Below are positions 41,051-48,309 of a stretch of DNA of 64,000 bases, piece after piece. Where the stretch lies: positions 62,001-126,000 of the forward strand of contig NZ_BAABHA010000015.1 in NCBI RefSeq assembly GCF_039541855.1. Direction: 5' to 3'. Under the pieces are notes generated by a model, which had not been told where the DNA came from, ran no database searches, and saw only the letters and a list, made by a program, of their open reading frames with translations. This DNA comes from Solirubrum koreensis. Its GTDB lineage: Bacteria > Bacteroidota > Bacteroidia > Cytophagales > Hymenobacteraceae. The position numbers were made by a program, and so were the translations under genes. Each line of letters starts with the position of its first letter. The first letter of the stretch is position 1.

Positions 41051-43045
41051 CTACGCCAGCTGCCGCCTTGCTACGGCAGCGCGGATGTCGGCCGGCTCGT
41101 CTTTGGGAATGGCGGCCAGCAGGCGCTGGGTGTACTCGTGCTGGGGGTTCGCGTAGACCTGAGCGGCGGGGCCCTGCTCTACGATTTTGCCCGCGTTCAT
41201 TACCAGCAGCCGGTCGCTCATAAACCGCGCTACGGAAAGGTCGTGGGTGATGAAAAGGTAGGTGATGCCGAAGTCGCGCTTGAGGTCGTTGAGCAGGTTT
41301 AGCACCTGCGCCTGCACCGATACATCCAGCGCCGAGACGGATTCGTCGCAGATGATGCATTTCGGCTGCAGCGCCAAAGCCCGCGCAATGCAAATGCGCT
41401 GGCGCTGGCCGCCGCTGAACTCGTGCGGGTAACGCAGGTAGTGTTCCTCTTTCAGGCCCACGGTACGCAGCAGTTCCAGCACACGGTCTTTTTGCTGTTT
41501 GCCGGTGCCGCCCACGTTGTGCACGCGCATCGGCTCCAATATGGCTTCGCCCACGGTCATCATGGGGTTCAGAGCCGCGTACGGGTCCTGAAACACCATC
41601 TGAAAGTCTCGGCGACGACGGCGCAGCTCCCCGGTTGGCAGCTTGGCCCAGTCATCCCCATCGAACAGAATACTGCCCGAAGTTGGTTCCACCAACCTCA
41701 ACAGGGTCCGGCCGAGCGTGGTCTTGCCGCAGCCCGACTCCCCTACCAGCCCCACGGTTTCGCCGCGGTTAATGTCGAAGCTCACGCCATCGACAGCCCG
41801 CACGACTTCGGTAGCCCGCCCGAAAAAGCTTTTGCGAATGGGGAAGTGCACGTGCAGGTTTTGCACGCTCAGCAACAGCTCGCCGGTGGAGGTGTGATAG
41901 GAAGCGGTGTGCGTTCCTCCTGCTTGTACATCCGCGGCGACTGACTCGACGGGAGCAGTGGCTACGGATGGTGCGGCTGCATCGGGTACGGACTGGCCGG
42001 TTTCCAATAGCGGCGCGGCTTCAAAACCTACCAAAGCGTCTTCGGACCGTGGAACATCGGAATGTTCCACGGGAAACAATTTGGAGGAATCGGGTTCAAT
42101 TACAGGTACGCCGCCGGCTAGTACAGCGTCTTCGTTAGCAGGGCTTTGCAGTGAAGCGGTTCCGGTACTAAAAAAGCTACCGGCGGCATCTTCCCGCATG
42201 AAATCAGCCACGGTGGGCAATCTTTTTTGACCCAACGACAATTTCGGTCGGCAGGCCAGTAGGCCCTTGGTGTAGGGGTGCTGCGGGTTAGTGAAAATGT
42301 CGAGCACGCGGCCCTGCTCCACCACCTTGCCGCGGTACATCACCAGAATGCGGTCGGCTATTTCAGCTACCACGCCCAGGTCGTGGGTGATGAAAAGCAC
42401 GGCCGTGTTGCGCTGCCGGCGCAAGTCGTCGATGAGCTGCAGGATGCGGGCCTGCACCGTTACGTCGAGGGCGGTGGTGGGCTCGTCGGCAATGAGGATG
42501 GCGGGCTGGCAGGCCATGGCCATGGCAATCATCACGCGCTGCTTCTGGCCGCCGCTGATTTCGTGCGGGTAGGCCTTGAAGATTTTCTCGGGGCGCGGCA
42601 GCTGGGCTTCGGTGAACAGCTCGATGGTGCGGGCCGCGGCCTCCTGCTTGCTCAGGCTGGTGTGCAACCGCAGGGCCTCCACCACTTGCGCCCCGCAGGT
42701 GTGCACGGGGTTCAGGGAAGTCATGGGCTCCTGAAAAATCATCGAAATTTCGTTGCCCCGGACCTTTTGCAGCTCTTTTTCCGAGAGCCGCAGCAAATCC
42801 ACCTCGCCGCCCAGCGCCTCCGACTGAAACCGCGCCTCTCCCCCACTCAACTGGCCGGGCGGCATGGGAATCAGCCCCAGCAGGGCCAACGACGTCACCG
42901 ATTTGCCCGAACCCGACTCGCCCACAATGGCCACCGTTTCGCCCGCACTGAGCTGAAACGACACGTTTTCAACCGCGCGGATATTGCCGCGGTGCGAAGC
43001 GAAGTCGATGGTCAGGTTGCGGACGGAGAGAAGCGGATACGACAC
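41051..43045 (-). CDS. Peptide/nickel-type ABC transporter, tandem ATPase (DppD-DppF fusion)
   Basis: Powers uptake of oligo- or dipeptides through an inner-membrane permease not in this window. 664 residues from a GTG at 43045 (read Met, then SYPLLSVRNLTIDF). First module: GESGSGKS, SGGQKQRVMIAMAMA, ILIADEPTTALDV. Second: GESGCGKTTLGRTLLRLVEP, SGGQRQRICIARALAL, CDESVSALDVSVQAQVLN. The modules are joined by an unusual Ala/Pro/Ser-rich linker of about 100 residues (310-410), whose coding DNA holds a parS-like site at 42063. A GTG at 43129 would extend it. No binding-protein gene is adjacent. Confidence 0.9.
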   Translation of the reverse strand: MSYPLLSVRNLTIDFASHRGNIRAVENVSFQLSAGETVAIVGESGSGKSVTSLALLGLIPMPPGQLSGGEARFQSEALGGEVDLLRLSEKELQKVRGNEISMIFQEPMTSLNPVHTCGAQVVEALRLHTSLSKQEAAARTIELFTEAQLPRPEKIFKAYPHEISGGQKQRVMIAMAMACQPAILIADEPTTALDVTVQARILQLIDDLRRQRNTAVLFITHDLGVVAEIADRILVMYRGKVVEQGRVLDIFTNPQHPYTKGLLACRPKLSLGQKRLPTVADFMREDAAGSFFSTGTASLQSPANEDAVLAGGVPVIEPDSSKLFPVEHSDVPRSEDALVGFEAAPLLETGQSVPDAAAPSVATAPVESVAADVQAGGTHTASYHTSTGELLLSVQNLHVHFPIRKSFFGRATEVVRAVDGVSFDINRGETVGLVGESGCGKTTLGRTLLRLVEPTSGSILFDGDDWAKLPTGELRRRRRDFQMVFQDPYAALNPMMTVGEAILEPMRVHNVGGTGKQQKDRVLELLRTVGLKEEHYLRYPHEFSGGQRQRICIARALALQPKCIICDESVSALDVSVQAQVLNLLNDLKRDFGITYLFITHDLSVARFMSDRLLVMNAGKIVEQGPAAQVYANPQHEYTQRLLAAIPKDEPADIRAAVARRQLA
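42049..42078. other. parS-like site inside the ABC-ATPase linker
   Basis: TGTTCCACGGGAAACA at 42063-42078 matches the parS consensus at 15 of 16 positions (T to G at the tenth). A mirrored half-site, GTGGAACAT at 42049-42057, makes an exact 9-bp inverted repeat around a 4-base gap with ATGTTCCAC. It lies in the variable linker of the tandem ABC ATPase, 14 kb from the putative oriC. Coding parS sites are known in B. subtilis and others. Confidence 0.65.
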
Positions 43046-43173
43046 AGGAAATAGCACAGACTTTAGCTTGCGTAGCTGCAAGAACGGCAGGAATTGGCGT
43101 AAAAATTCAACAACCCGCACGAGAGCCACGCAGGCCCTATTTGTTGGTTTGGGTTAGGTGAAATTCCAGGTCT

Positions 43174-43635
43174 TTACACGTCGAAGGACCTGTTGTGCCA
43201 ATCTGTTGCTCTCTGTTGCTTTGACTGAACTACCAACATCGCTAGTCCCGCAATCAAGAAGCTAAGCAGTATGCTAGCGTTGAAAGCAGCATCCATAGTA
43301 ACTCTGCTTTGCACTTCAGTAACCTTCCAAAAAGCAGCTATGGGAAGATGCAAAGCAGCGCCTGCTACAAAAAACCAGATTCGCTTCTCAATTCTTATCT
43401 CAAAGACTTTAGCAAGCGTAATCAACAGAAAAATATCAATTACCAAAGGCAACCAAGTTGTATACAAGGCGGCTGTAATCATCGAGAAGGCAATGATATA
43501 GGAGTTTTCAGGTAAGAAATTCAGCATATCTTCACTACCAGCCTGGTTCGTAAGATTGTATTTGAGAATTATAAAATACAAAACCCAAATGCTTAGGTCT
43601 TTAACCACTACGTAGAATACTAGCCGCCTTTTCAT
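43174..43635 (-). CDS. Hypothetical four-helix membrane protein
   Basis: 153 residues with four hydrophobic segments: VVVKDLSIWVLYFIILKY, YIIAFSMITAALYTTW(LPLVIDIF), IWFFVAGAALHLPIAAF, ASILLSFLIAGLAMLVV. Start ATG gives MKRRLVFYVV. The DNA is visibly AT-richer than its neighbours (many ttg/att codons), which may indicate recent acquisition. No family recognised. Confidence 0.65.
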   Translation of the reverse strand: MKRRLVFYVVVKDLSIWVLYFIILKYNLTNQAGSEDMLNFLPENSYIIAFSMITAALYTTWLPLVIDIFLLITLAKVFEIRIEKRIWFFVAGAALHLPIAAFWKVTEVQSRVTMDAAFNASILLSFLIAGLAMLVVQSKQQRATDWHNRSFDV

Positions 43636-43709
43636 TGCTGAGAGTTGTAAATAATAGTTTCAAGATAACTCAATCGAGAGCCTTCAACTGACTAAGCCTA
43701 TAAAACACA

Positions 43710-43737
43710 ACAGCCCGCACTATTTAGTGCGGGCTGT
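43710..43737 (-). terminator. lspA terminator
   Basis: ACAGCCCGCACTA pairs with TAGTGCGGGCTGT with almost no loop. A TTGTGTTTTATAG tract follows on the minus strand. Confidence 0.8.
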
Positions 43738-43772
43738 CTTAAGTCAACCAAACCGGCGGTGCAAGTTGAAAC

Positions 43773-44423
43773 CTACACCACCTCCGCTGCTTCTGCATCG
43801 GGTCGGTGCTGGCTTGGCTCGGGCTGCTGCACCTGCTTCTGCTCTTCGTGGTGCTGGAAAAACTTGCTCTGGTTGAGCAGAATGAAGACCACACCCAGGA
43901 AAATGGCGGCGTCGGCTACGTTGAAAATGGGCCAGAGCGAGACGTGCATGTTGCCCACCAGCGGCCAGGAAGCCGGCAGGAAGCCCTCGTACAAGTCGAG
44001 GTAGAACATGTCGATAACCTGCCCGTGAAACCACGGCGTGGGGGCGCCGAAGGGGGCGTTATCGTAGATTTTCCCGTAGAAAATAGAGTCAACAAGGTTG
44101 CCGATGGCGCCGCCCAAAATGGCTGATATGCACCAGAGCAGGCCTTTCGGCGCGCCGCTTTTCCAGAGGTGGTAGATGTAGTAGCTGATGCCCGTAACAG
44201 CCAGCAAGCGGAACGAAGTCAGCAGGACTTTACCATAAGGAGCCGGTAGTTCCACGCCGAAAGCCATGCCGGGGTTCAGCGTGTAATGCAGCTTAAACCA
44301 GTCGCCGAGGAGCGGGATTTCGCCCGGCATGCCCGGCTGCATGTAGGCGTGCACGGCCCATTTCACCACCTGGTCGATGACGATGACCAACAATGCGAGC
44401 AGGTAGTATTTCCAATACTTCAT
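43773..44423 (-). CDS. lspA: Lipoprotein signal peptidase (signal peptidase II)
   Basis: Cleaves lipoprotein signal peptides after diacylglyceryl modification of the lipobox Cys, in the inner membrane. 216 residues with four membrane helices. Catalytic Asp residues appear in GNLVDSIFYGKIYD and NVADAAIFLGVV. The C-terminus is longer than the ~164 residues of E. coli and ends in a Gln/His-rich tail (HHEEQKQVQQPEPSQHRP). ileS lies 376 bases upstream, separated by a REP-like repeat, where many Bacteroidota have a dksA-like gene. Confidence 0.94.
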   Translation of the reverse strand: MKYWKYYLLALLVIVIDQVVKWAVHAYMQPGMPGEIPLLGDWFKLHYTLNPGMAFGVELPAPYGKVLLTSFRLLAVTGISYYIYHLWKSGAPKGLLWCISAILGGAIGNLVDSIFYGKIYDNAPFGAPTPWFHGQVIDMFYLDLYEGFLPASWPLVGNMHVSLWPIFNVADAAIFLGVVFILLNQSKFFQHHEEQKQVQQPEPSQHRPDAEAAEVV

Positions 44424-44650
44424 GTTAAGGCTGATCTGGCCGCGAGCAGAAATTGCACTGTGAATGGCACAACATCACACCCCAATTACATACTCTGCAG
44501 CATAAAATTCCGCTGAGCTTTGTGCTGACGAATTGATCCTTTCGGACCGAAAAACAAGGATTTTGAACCGTTTCAAACTACCCCGGCCGCGTTTTATGCG
44601 CCGGTGTGCCGGACAGCGAAATTAACGGGAGTTGCCCGTTAAAATGCCGA
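44424..44650. other. Gene-free stretch between lspA and the repeat
   Basis: About 225 bases with no coding frame or RNA feature recognised. In other Bacteroidota a TraR/DksA-family gene commonly occupies this place. No remnant of it was recognised by eye. Confidence 0.5.
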
Positions 44651-44782
44651 ACGTCATGTCGAGCGCAGTTGAGACATCTTGCCGGATAGTAGTCTTCCTG
44701 TGAAAGAGCAGGTTACTACCTGAATTCAGCACGCGAGATTCCTCGGTCCCTTGCTTGATGCGCAACATGCTCGGAATGACGT
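44651..44782. repeat. REP-like palindromic repeat, copy 2
   Basis: Left arm CGTCATGTCGAGCGCAGTTG..GACATCTTGC; right arm GCGAGATTCCTCG..CTCGGAATGACG. The sequence matches copy 1 at 40928 over both arms, with a different loop. Located between lspA and ileS. Confidence 0.7.
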
Positions 44783-44799
44783 TCTGGAGGATTGAATGA

Positions 44800-47700
44800 T
44801 CAGCTTTTTACGACTTCCAATTGCACCGGCACTTTATACTCGTCGAATTCAAGCACTGTGCCGTCGCCTAAACCGCTGGCCAGATCGAGTGACAGGGCTT
44901 GGGTTTCGGTGCGGATGTAGTCGCCGTAGTTCTGCACGGCCTGCACCAGCTCGGGCTGATCGGCGCCGAGCGTCACGCGGATTTTGTCCTGCACTTCCAG
45001 GCCGCTGTCCTTGCGCAGGTTCTGCAGGCGGTTCACCAGCTCGCGGGCCACGCCTTCATGGCGCAGCTCGTCGGTTAAAGTCACGTCGAGGGCCACGGTG
45101 AGCGGGCCGTCGGTGGCCACGAGCCAGCCTGGCAGGTCTTCGGTGCGGATTTCCACGTCGTCGGGTGCCAGCGTTACCGGCTGACCTTCAACTTCTACCG
45201 CCAGCTGACCGGCTTTCTCGAGCTGGCTAATTTCCTCCGGCGTCATCTGCTGAATGCGGGCGGCCACAGCCTTCAGGCGCGGCCCGTACTGCTGGCCGAG
45301 GCGCTTGAAGTTGGGCTTAACTGACTTCACTAATACGCCTGAAGTATCGTCGAGGAACTCCACGTGCTTCACATTCACCTCGGCGCAAATCAGGTCTTCC
45401 ACCTTGCCTACCTGCTCGCGCGTCGTCTCGGTAAGCACCGGCACGAGGATGCGCTGCAGCGGCTGGCGCACTTTCAGCACCGATTTTTTGCGCAGGGAGT
45501 GCGTGAGCGAGCTGATGCGCTGGGCCAGGTCCATGCGCTCTTCCAAGGCCTTGTCAATCAGTGCTTCTTCGGCCTGAACCAGCTCCGTGAGGTGCACCGA
45601 TTCGTAGCGCAGCGGGGTGCCGCGTTCCACGGCTTCGGCGCGCATGCCGTCGGTCATGTTCTTGTAGAGCCACTCGGCGAAGAAGGGCGCAATGGGCGAC
45701 ATCAACTGCGCCACCACCACGAGGCACTGCTGCAGGGTTTCGAAGGCGGCTTGCTTGTCGGCCGTCAGCTCGCCTTTCCAGAAACGGCGACGCGAGAGGC
45801 GCACATGCCAATTGGAGAGCTGATCAGTCACGAAATCCTGGATGGCGCGGGCGGCTTTGGTGGGGTCGTAGTTGTCGAAATGGCCCTGCACTTCGAGGAT
45901 GAGCGACTGTAGCTTGCTCAGAATCCAGCGGTCCAGCTCGCTCAGCTCGGTCAAGGGCACGCGGTCGAATTCGCGGGCCTGGAAGCCGTCGAGATTGGCG
46001 TAGAGGGCGTAGAACGAGTACGTGTTGAAGAGCGTGCCGAAGAAGCGACGCTGCACCTCCGTGATGCCTGCCAGGTCGAACTTGAGGTTGTCCCAGGGCT
46101 GGGCGTTGGCAATCATGTACCAGCGCGTGGCATCGGGACCAAACTGGTCGATGGTTTTGAACGGGTCGATGGCGTTGCCGAGGCGCTTGCTCATCTTGTT
46201 GCCGTTCTTGTCGAGCACCAAGCCGTTGGCAATGACGTTTTTAAACGCCACCGAGTCTTCCAGCATCACGCCCAGCGCGTGCAGGGTAAAGAACCAGCCG
46301 CGGGTTTGATCGACGCCTTCGGCAATGAAATCGGCCGGAAAATTCTTCTTGAACTGGCCTTCGTTTTCCAGCGGATAGTGCCACTGGGCGTAGGGCATAG
46401 CGCCGCTGTCAAACCACACGTCGATGAGGTCCGTCTCGCGGTACATGGGCTGGCCGGAGGGCGACACGAGGAAGATATCGTCGACGTACGGCCGGTGCAG
46501 GTCTATTTTCTCCCCGTTGGCGTAGGGGTTGTGGGTCATGATGTCGGCCGCTACGGCCTTATCAATCTCCTGCTTAAGCTGCTCCACCGAGCCGATGCAA
46601 ATTTCCTCCGAGCCGTCCTGGGTGCGCCAGATGGGCAGTGGCGTGCCCCAGTAGCGCGAGCGGCTCAGGTTCCAGTCCACCAGGTTTTCCAGCCAGTTGC
46701 CGAAGCGGCCGGTGCCGGTGCTTTCGGGCTTCCAGTTGATGGTTTTGTTGAGCTCGATGAGGCGGTCCTTCACGGCCGTGGTCTTGATAAACCACGAATC
46801 GAGCGGGTAGTAGAGCACAGGCTTATCGGTGCGCCAGCAGTGTGGGTAGGTGTGCTCGTACTTCTCCACCTTGAAAGCCCGGCCGTTGCCTTTCATGCGG
46901 ATGGCAATGCTTTCGTCGAGGGTCTTGTAGTCGGCGCCCGACTCGTCGTGGCCGTCGTAGTTTTTCACCCAGCGGCCGCCAAATTCGCCCATCTGGGGCA
47001 CGTAGCGGCCGGTGCGGTCGACAATGGGCGTGGGCTTGCCCTCGGCATCGGTGAGCAGCAGCGCGGGCACGTCGTTGAGTTGCGCCACCTTGAAGTCATC
47101 GGCGCCGAACGTGGGCGAGATGTGCACGATGCCGGTACCGTCTTCGGTGGTTACGAAGTCGCCGGGAATCACGCGGAAAGCCCGCTCCTCCCCTTCGAAG
47201 GCCGGGAAACCTTTGTCTTGGCCGAACAAACGCTCGTAGTTGATACCCACCAACTCAGAACCTTTGAACTGGCCTTCAATGCGCCAGGGCAGCACTTTGT
47301 CGCCGGGCTTGAAGTCTTCCAACGAAGCGTCTTTGCCCTTCTCGGTGAAATGACGACCTACCAACGCCTCCGCCAGCACAACCCGAATGGGGGCGTGGGT
47401 ATAAGGGTTAAAGGTGCGAACGAGCACGTACGGAATGTTCTTGCCTACGGCCAGACCGGTGTTGCCGGGCAGGGTCCAGGGCGTAGTCGTCCAAGCCAAG
47501 ATGTAGGTTTCGGCGTTGCCATCAGCTCCCGTAAACAGCTTCTCCGACTTCTCATCCCGCTTCACCTTGAACTGGGCCACGATGGTCGTGTCCTTCACGT
47601 CGCGGTAAGTGCCGGGCTGGTTCAGCTCGTGCGACGACAGGCCGGTGCCGGCCGCCGGCGAGTACGGCTGAATGGTGTAGCCCTTGTAGAGCAAGCCCTT

Positions 47701-48207
47701 GTCGTAGAGCTTCTTGAGCAGCGCCCAGCAGCTTTCGATGTACTCCGGCTCGAAGGTGATGTACGGGTCGTTCAGATCGACCCAGTAGCCCATCTTCTCG
47801 GTCAGCTCGTCCCACTGGTGCTTGAAGCGCATTACCGTTTCGCGGCAGCGCTGGTTGTACTCCTCAATGCTGATTTTCTTCCCGATGTCCTCCTTCGTGA
47901 TGCCCAGCTCCTTTTCCACCTGCAGCTCGATGGGCAGGCCGTGGGTGTCCCAGCCGCCTTTGCGGTTTACCTGGAAGCCTTTCAGGGTTTGGTAACGGCA
48001 GAAGATGTCCTTTACCGTGCGCGCCATTACGTGGTGGATGCCGGGGGCGCCGTTGGCCGAGGGCGGGCCTTCGTAGAACACGAAGGTTTCCTTGCCCTCG
48101 CGGGTACTCACGCTCTTCTCGAAAATGCCGTTCTGCTTCCACCAATCGAGGATATCGGAACCTACTTTGGCGTAGTCGAAGGGTTGCTTGTATTCGGGGT
48201 ATTTCAT
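44800..48207 (-). CDS. ileS: Isoleucine--tRNA ligase
   Basis: Charges tRNA-Ile and edits Val. 1135 residues, the long eukaryote-like form found in Bacteroidota. Signatures are HHVMAR at 58-63 (HIGH-type, after FYEGPPSANGAPG) and KMSKR at 671-675. Editing (CP1) domain lies between them with AWTTTPWTLPGNT. Start MKYPEYKQPFDYAKVG fits the family. Long antisense open frames over this gene are shadows. It ends at 44800 next to a REP-like repeat. Confidence 0.96.
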   Translation of the reverse strand: MKYPEYKQPFDYAKVGSDILDWWKQNGIFEKSVSTREGKETFVFYEGPPSANGAPGIHHVMARTVKDIFCRYQTLKGFQVNRKGGWDTHGLPIELQVEKELGITKEDIGKKISIEEYNQRCRETVMRFKHQWDELTEKMGYWVDLNDPYITFEPEYIESCWALLKKLYDKGLLYKGYTIQPYSPAAGTGLSSHELNQPGTYRDVKDTTIVAQFKVKRDEKSEKLFTGADGNAETYILAWTTTPWTLPGNTGLAVGKNIPYVLVRTFNPYTHAPIRVVLAEALVGRHFTEKGKDASLEDFKPGDKVLPWRIEGQFKGSELVGINYERLFGQDKGFPAFEGEERAFRVIPGDFVTTEDGTGIVHISPTFGADDFKVAQLNDVPALLLTDAEGKPTPIVDRTGRYVPQMGEFGGRWVKNYDGHDESGADYKTLDESIAIRMKGNGRAFKVEKYEHTYPHCWRTDKPVLYYPLDSWFIKTTAVKDRLIELNKTINWKPESTGTGRFGNWLENLVDWNLSRSRYWGTPLPIWRTQDGSEEICIGSVEQLKQEIDKAVAADIMTHNPYANGEKIDLHRPYVDDIFLVSPSGQPMYRETDLIDVWFDSGAMPYAQWHYPLENEGQFKKNFPADFIAEGVDQTRGWFFTLHALGVMLEDSVAFKNVIANGLVLDKNGNKMSKRLGNAIDPFKTIDQFGPDATRWYMIANAQPWDNLKFDLAGITEVQRRFFGTLFNTYSFYALYANLDGFQAREFDRVPLTELSELDRWILSKLQSLILEVQGHFDNYDPTKAARAIQDFVTDQLSNWHVRLSRRRFWKGELTADKQAAFETLQQCLVVVAQLMSPIAPFFAEWLYKNMTDGMRAEAVERGTPLRYESVHLTELVQAEEALIDKALEERMDLAQRISSLTHSLRKKSVLKVRQPLQRILVPVLTETTREQVGKVEDLICAEVNVKHVEFLDDTSGVLVKSVKPNFKRLGQQYGPRLKAVAARIQQMTPEEISQLEKAGQLAVEVEGQPVTLAPDDVEIRTEDLPGWLVATDGPLTVALDVTLTDELRHEGVARELVNRLQNLRKDSGLEVQDKIRVTLGADQPELVQAVQNYGDYIRTETQALSLDLASGLGDGTVLEFDEYKVPVQLEVVKS

Positions 48208-48239
48208 CGGGAAAACTAAGGCAGCTGATCAAAAAGGTC

Positions 48240-48262
48240 GGTCATGTCGGGCTCGGCATGAC
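48240..48262. repeat. REP-like repeat remnant, copy 3
   Basis: GGTCATGTCGGGC pairs with GCTCGGCATGAC. This is the tip of the same palindrome as copies 1 and 2, here just upstream of ileS. Confidence 0.55.
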
Positions 48263-48309
48263 GTTCGATTTTGATAGTTCGTGAGTGAGTTGTTATCAGG
48301 GCTAACACC

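Noticed and set aside
46279..48219. A 646-residue open frame antisense to ileS
   Set aside because: The strand opposite has the complete IleRS with HIGH and KMSKR motifs. Such long antisense frames are typical of GC-rich codon bias, and the peptide has no recognisable domains.
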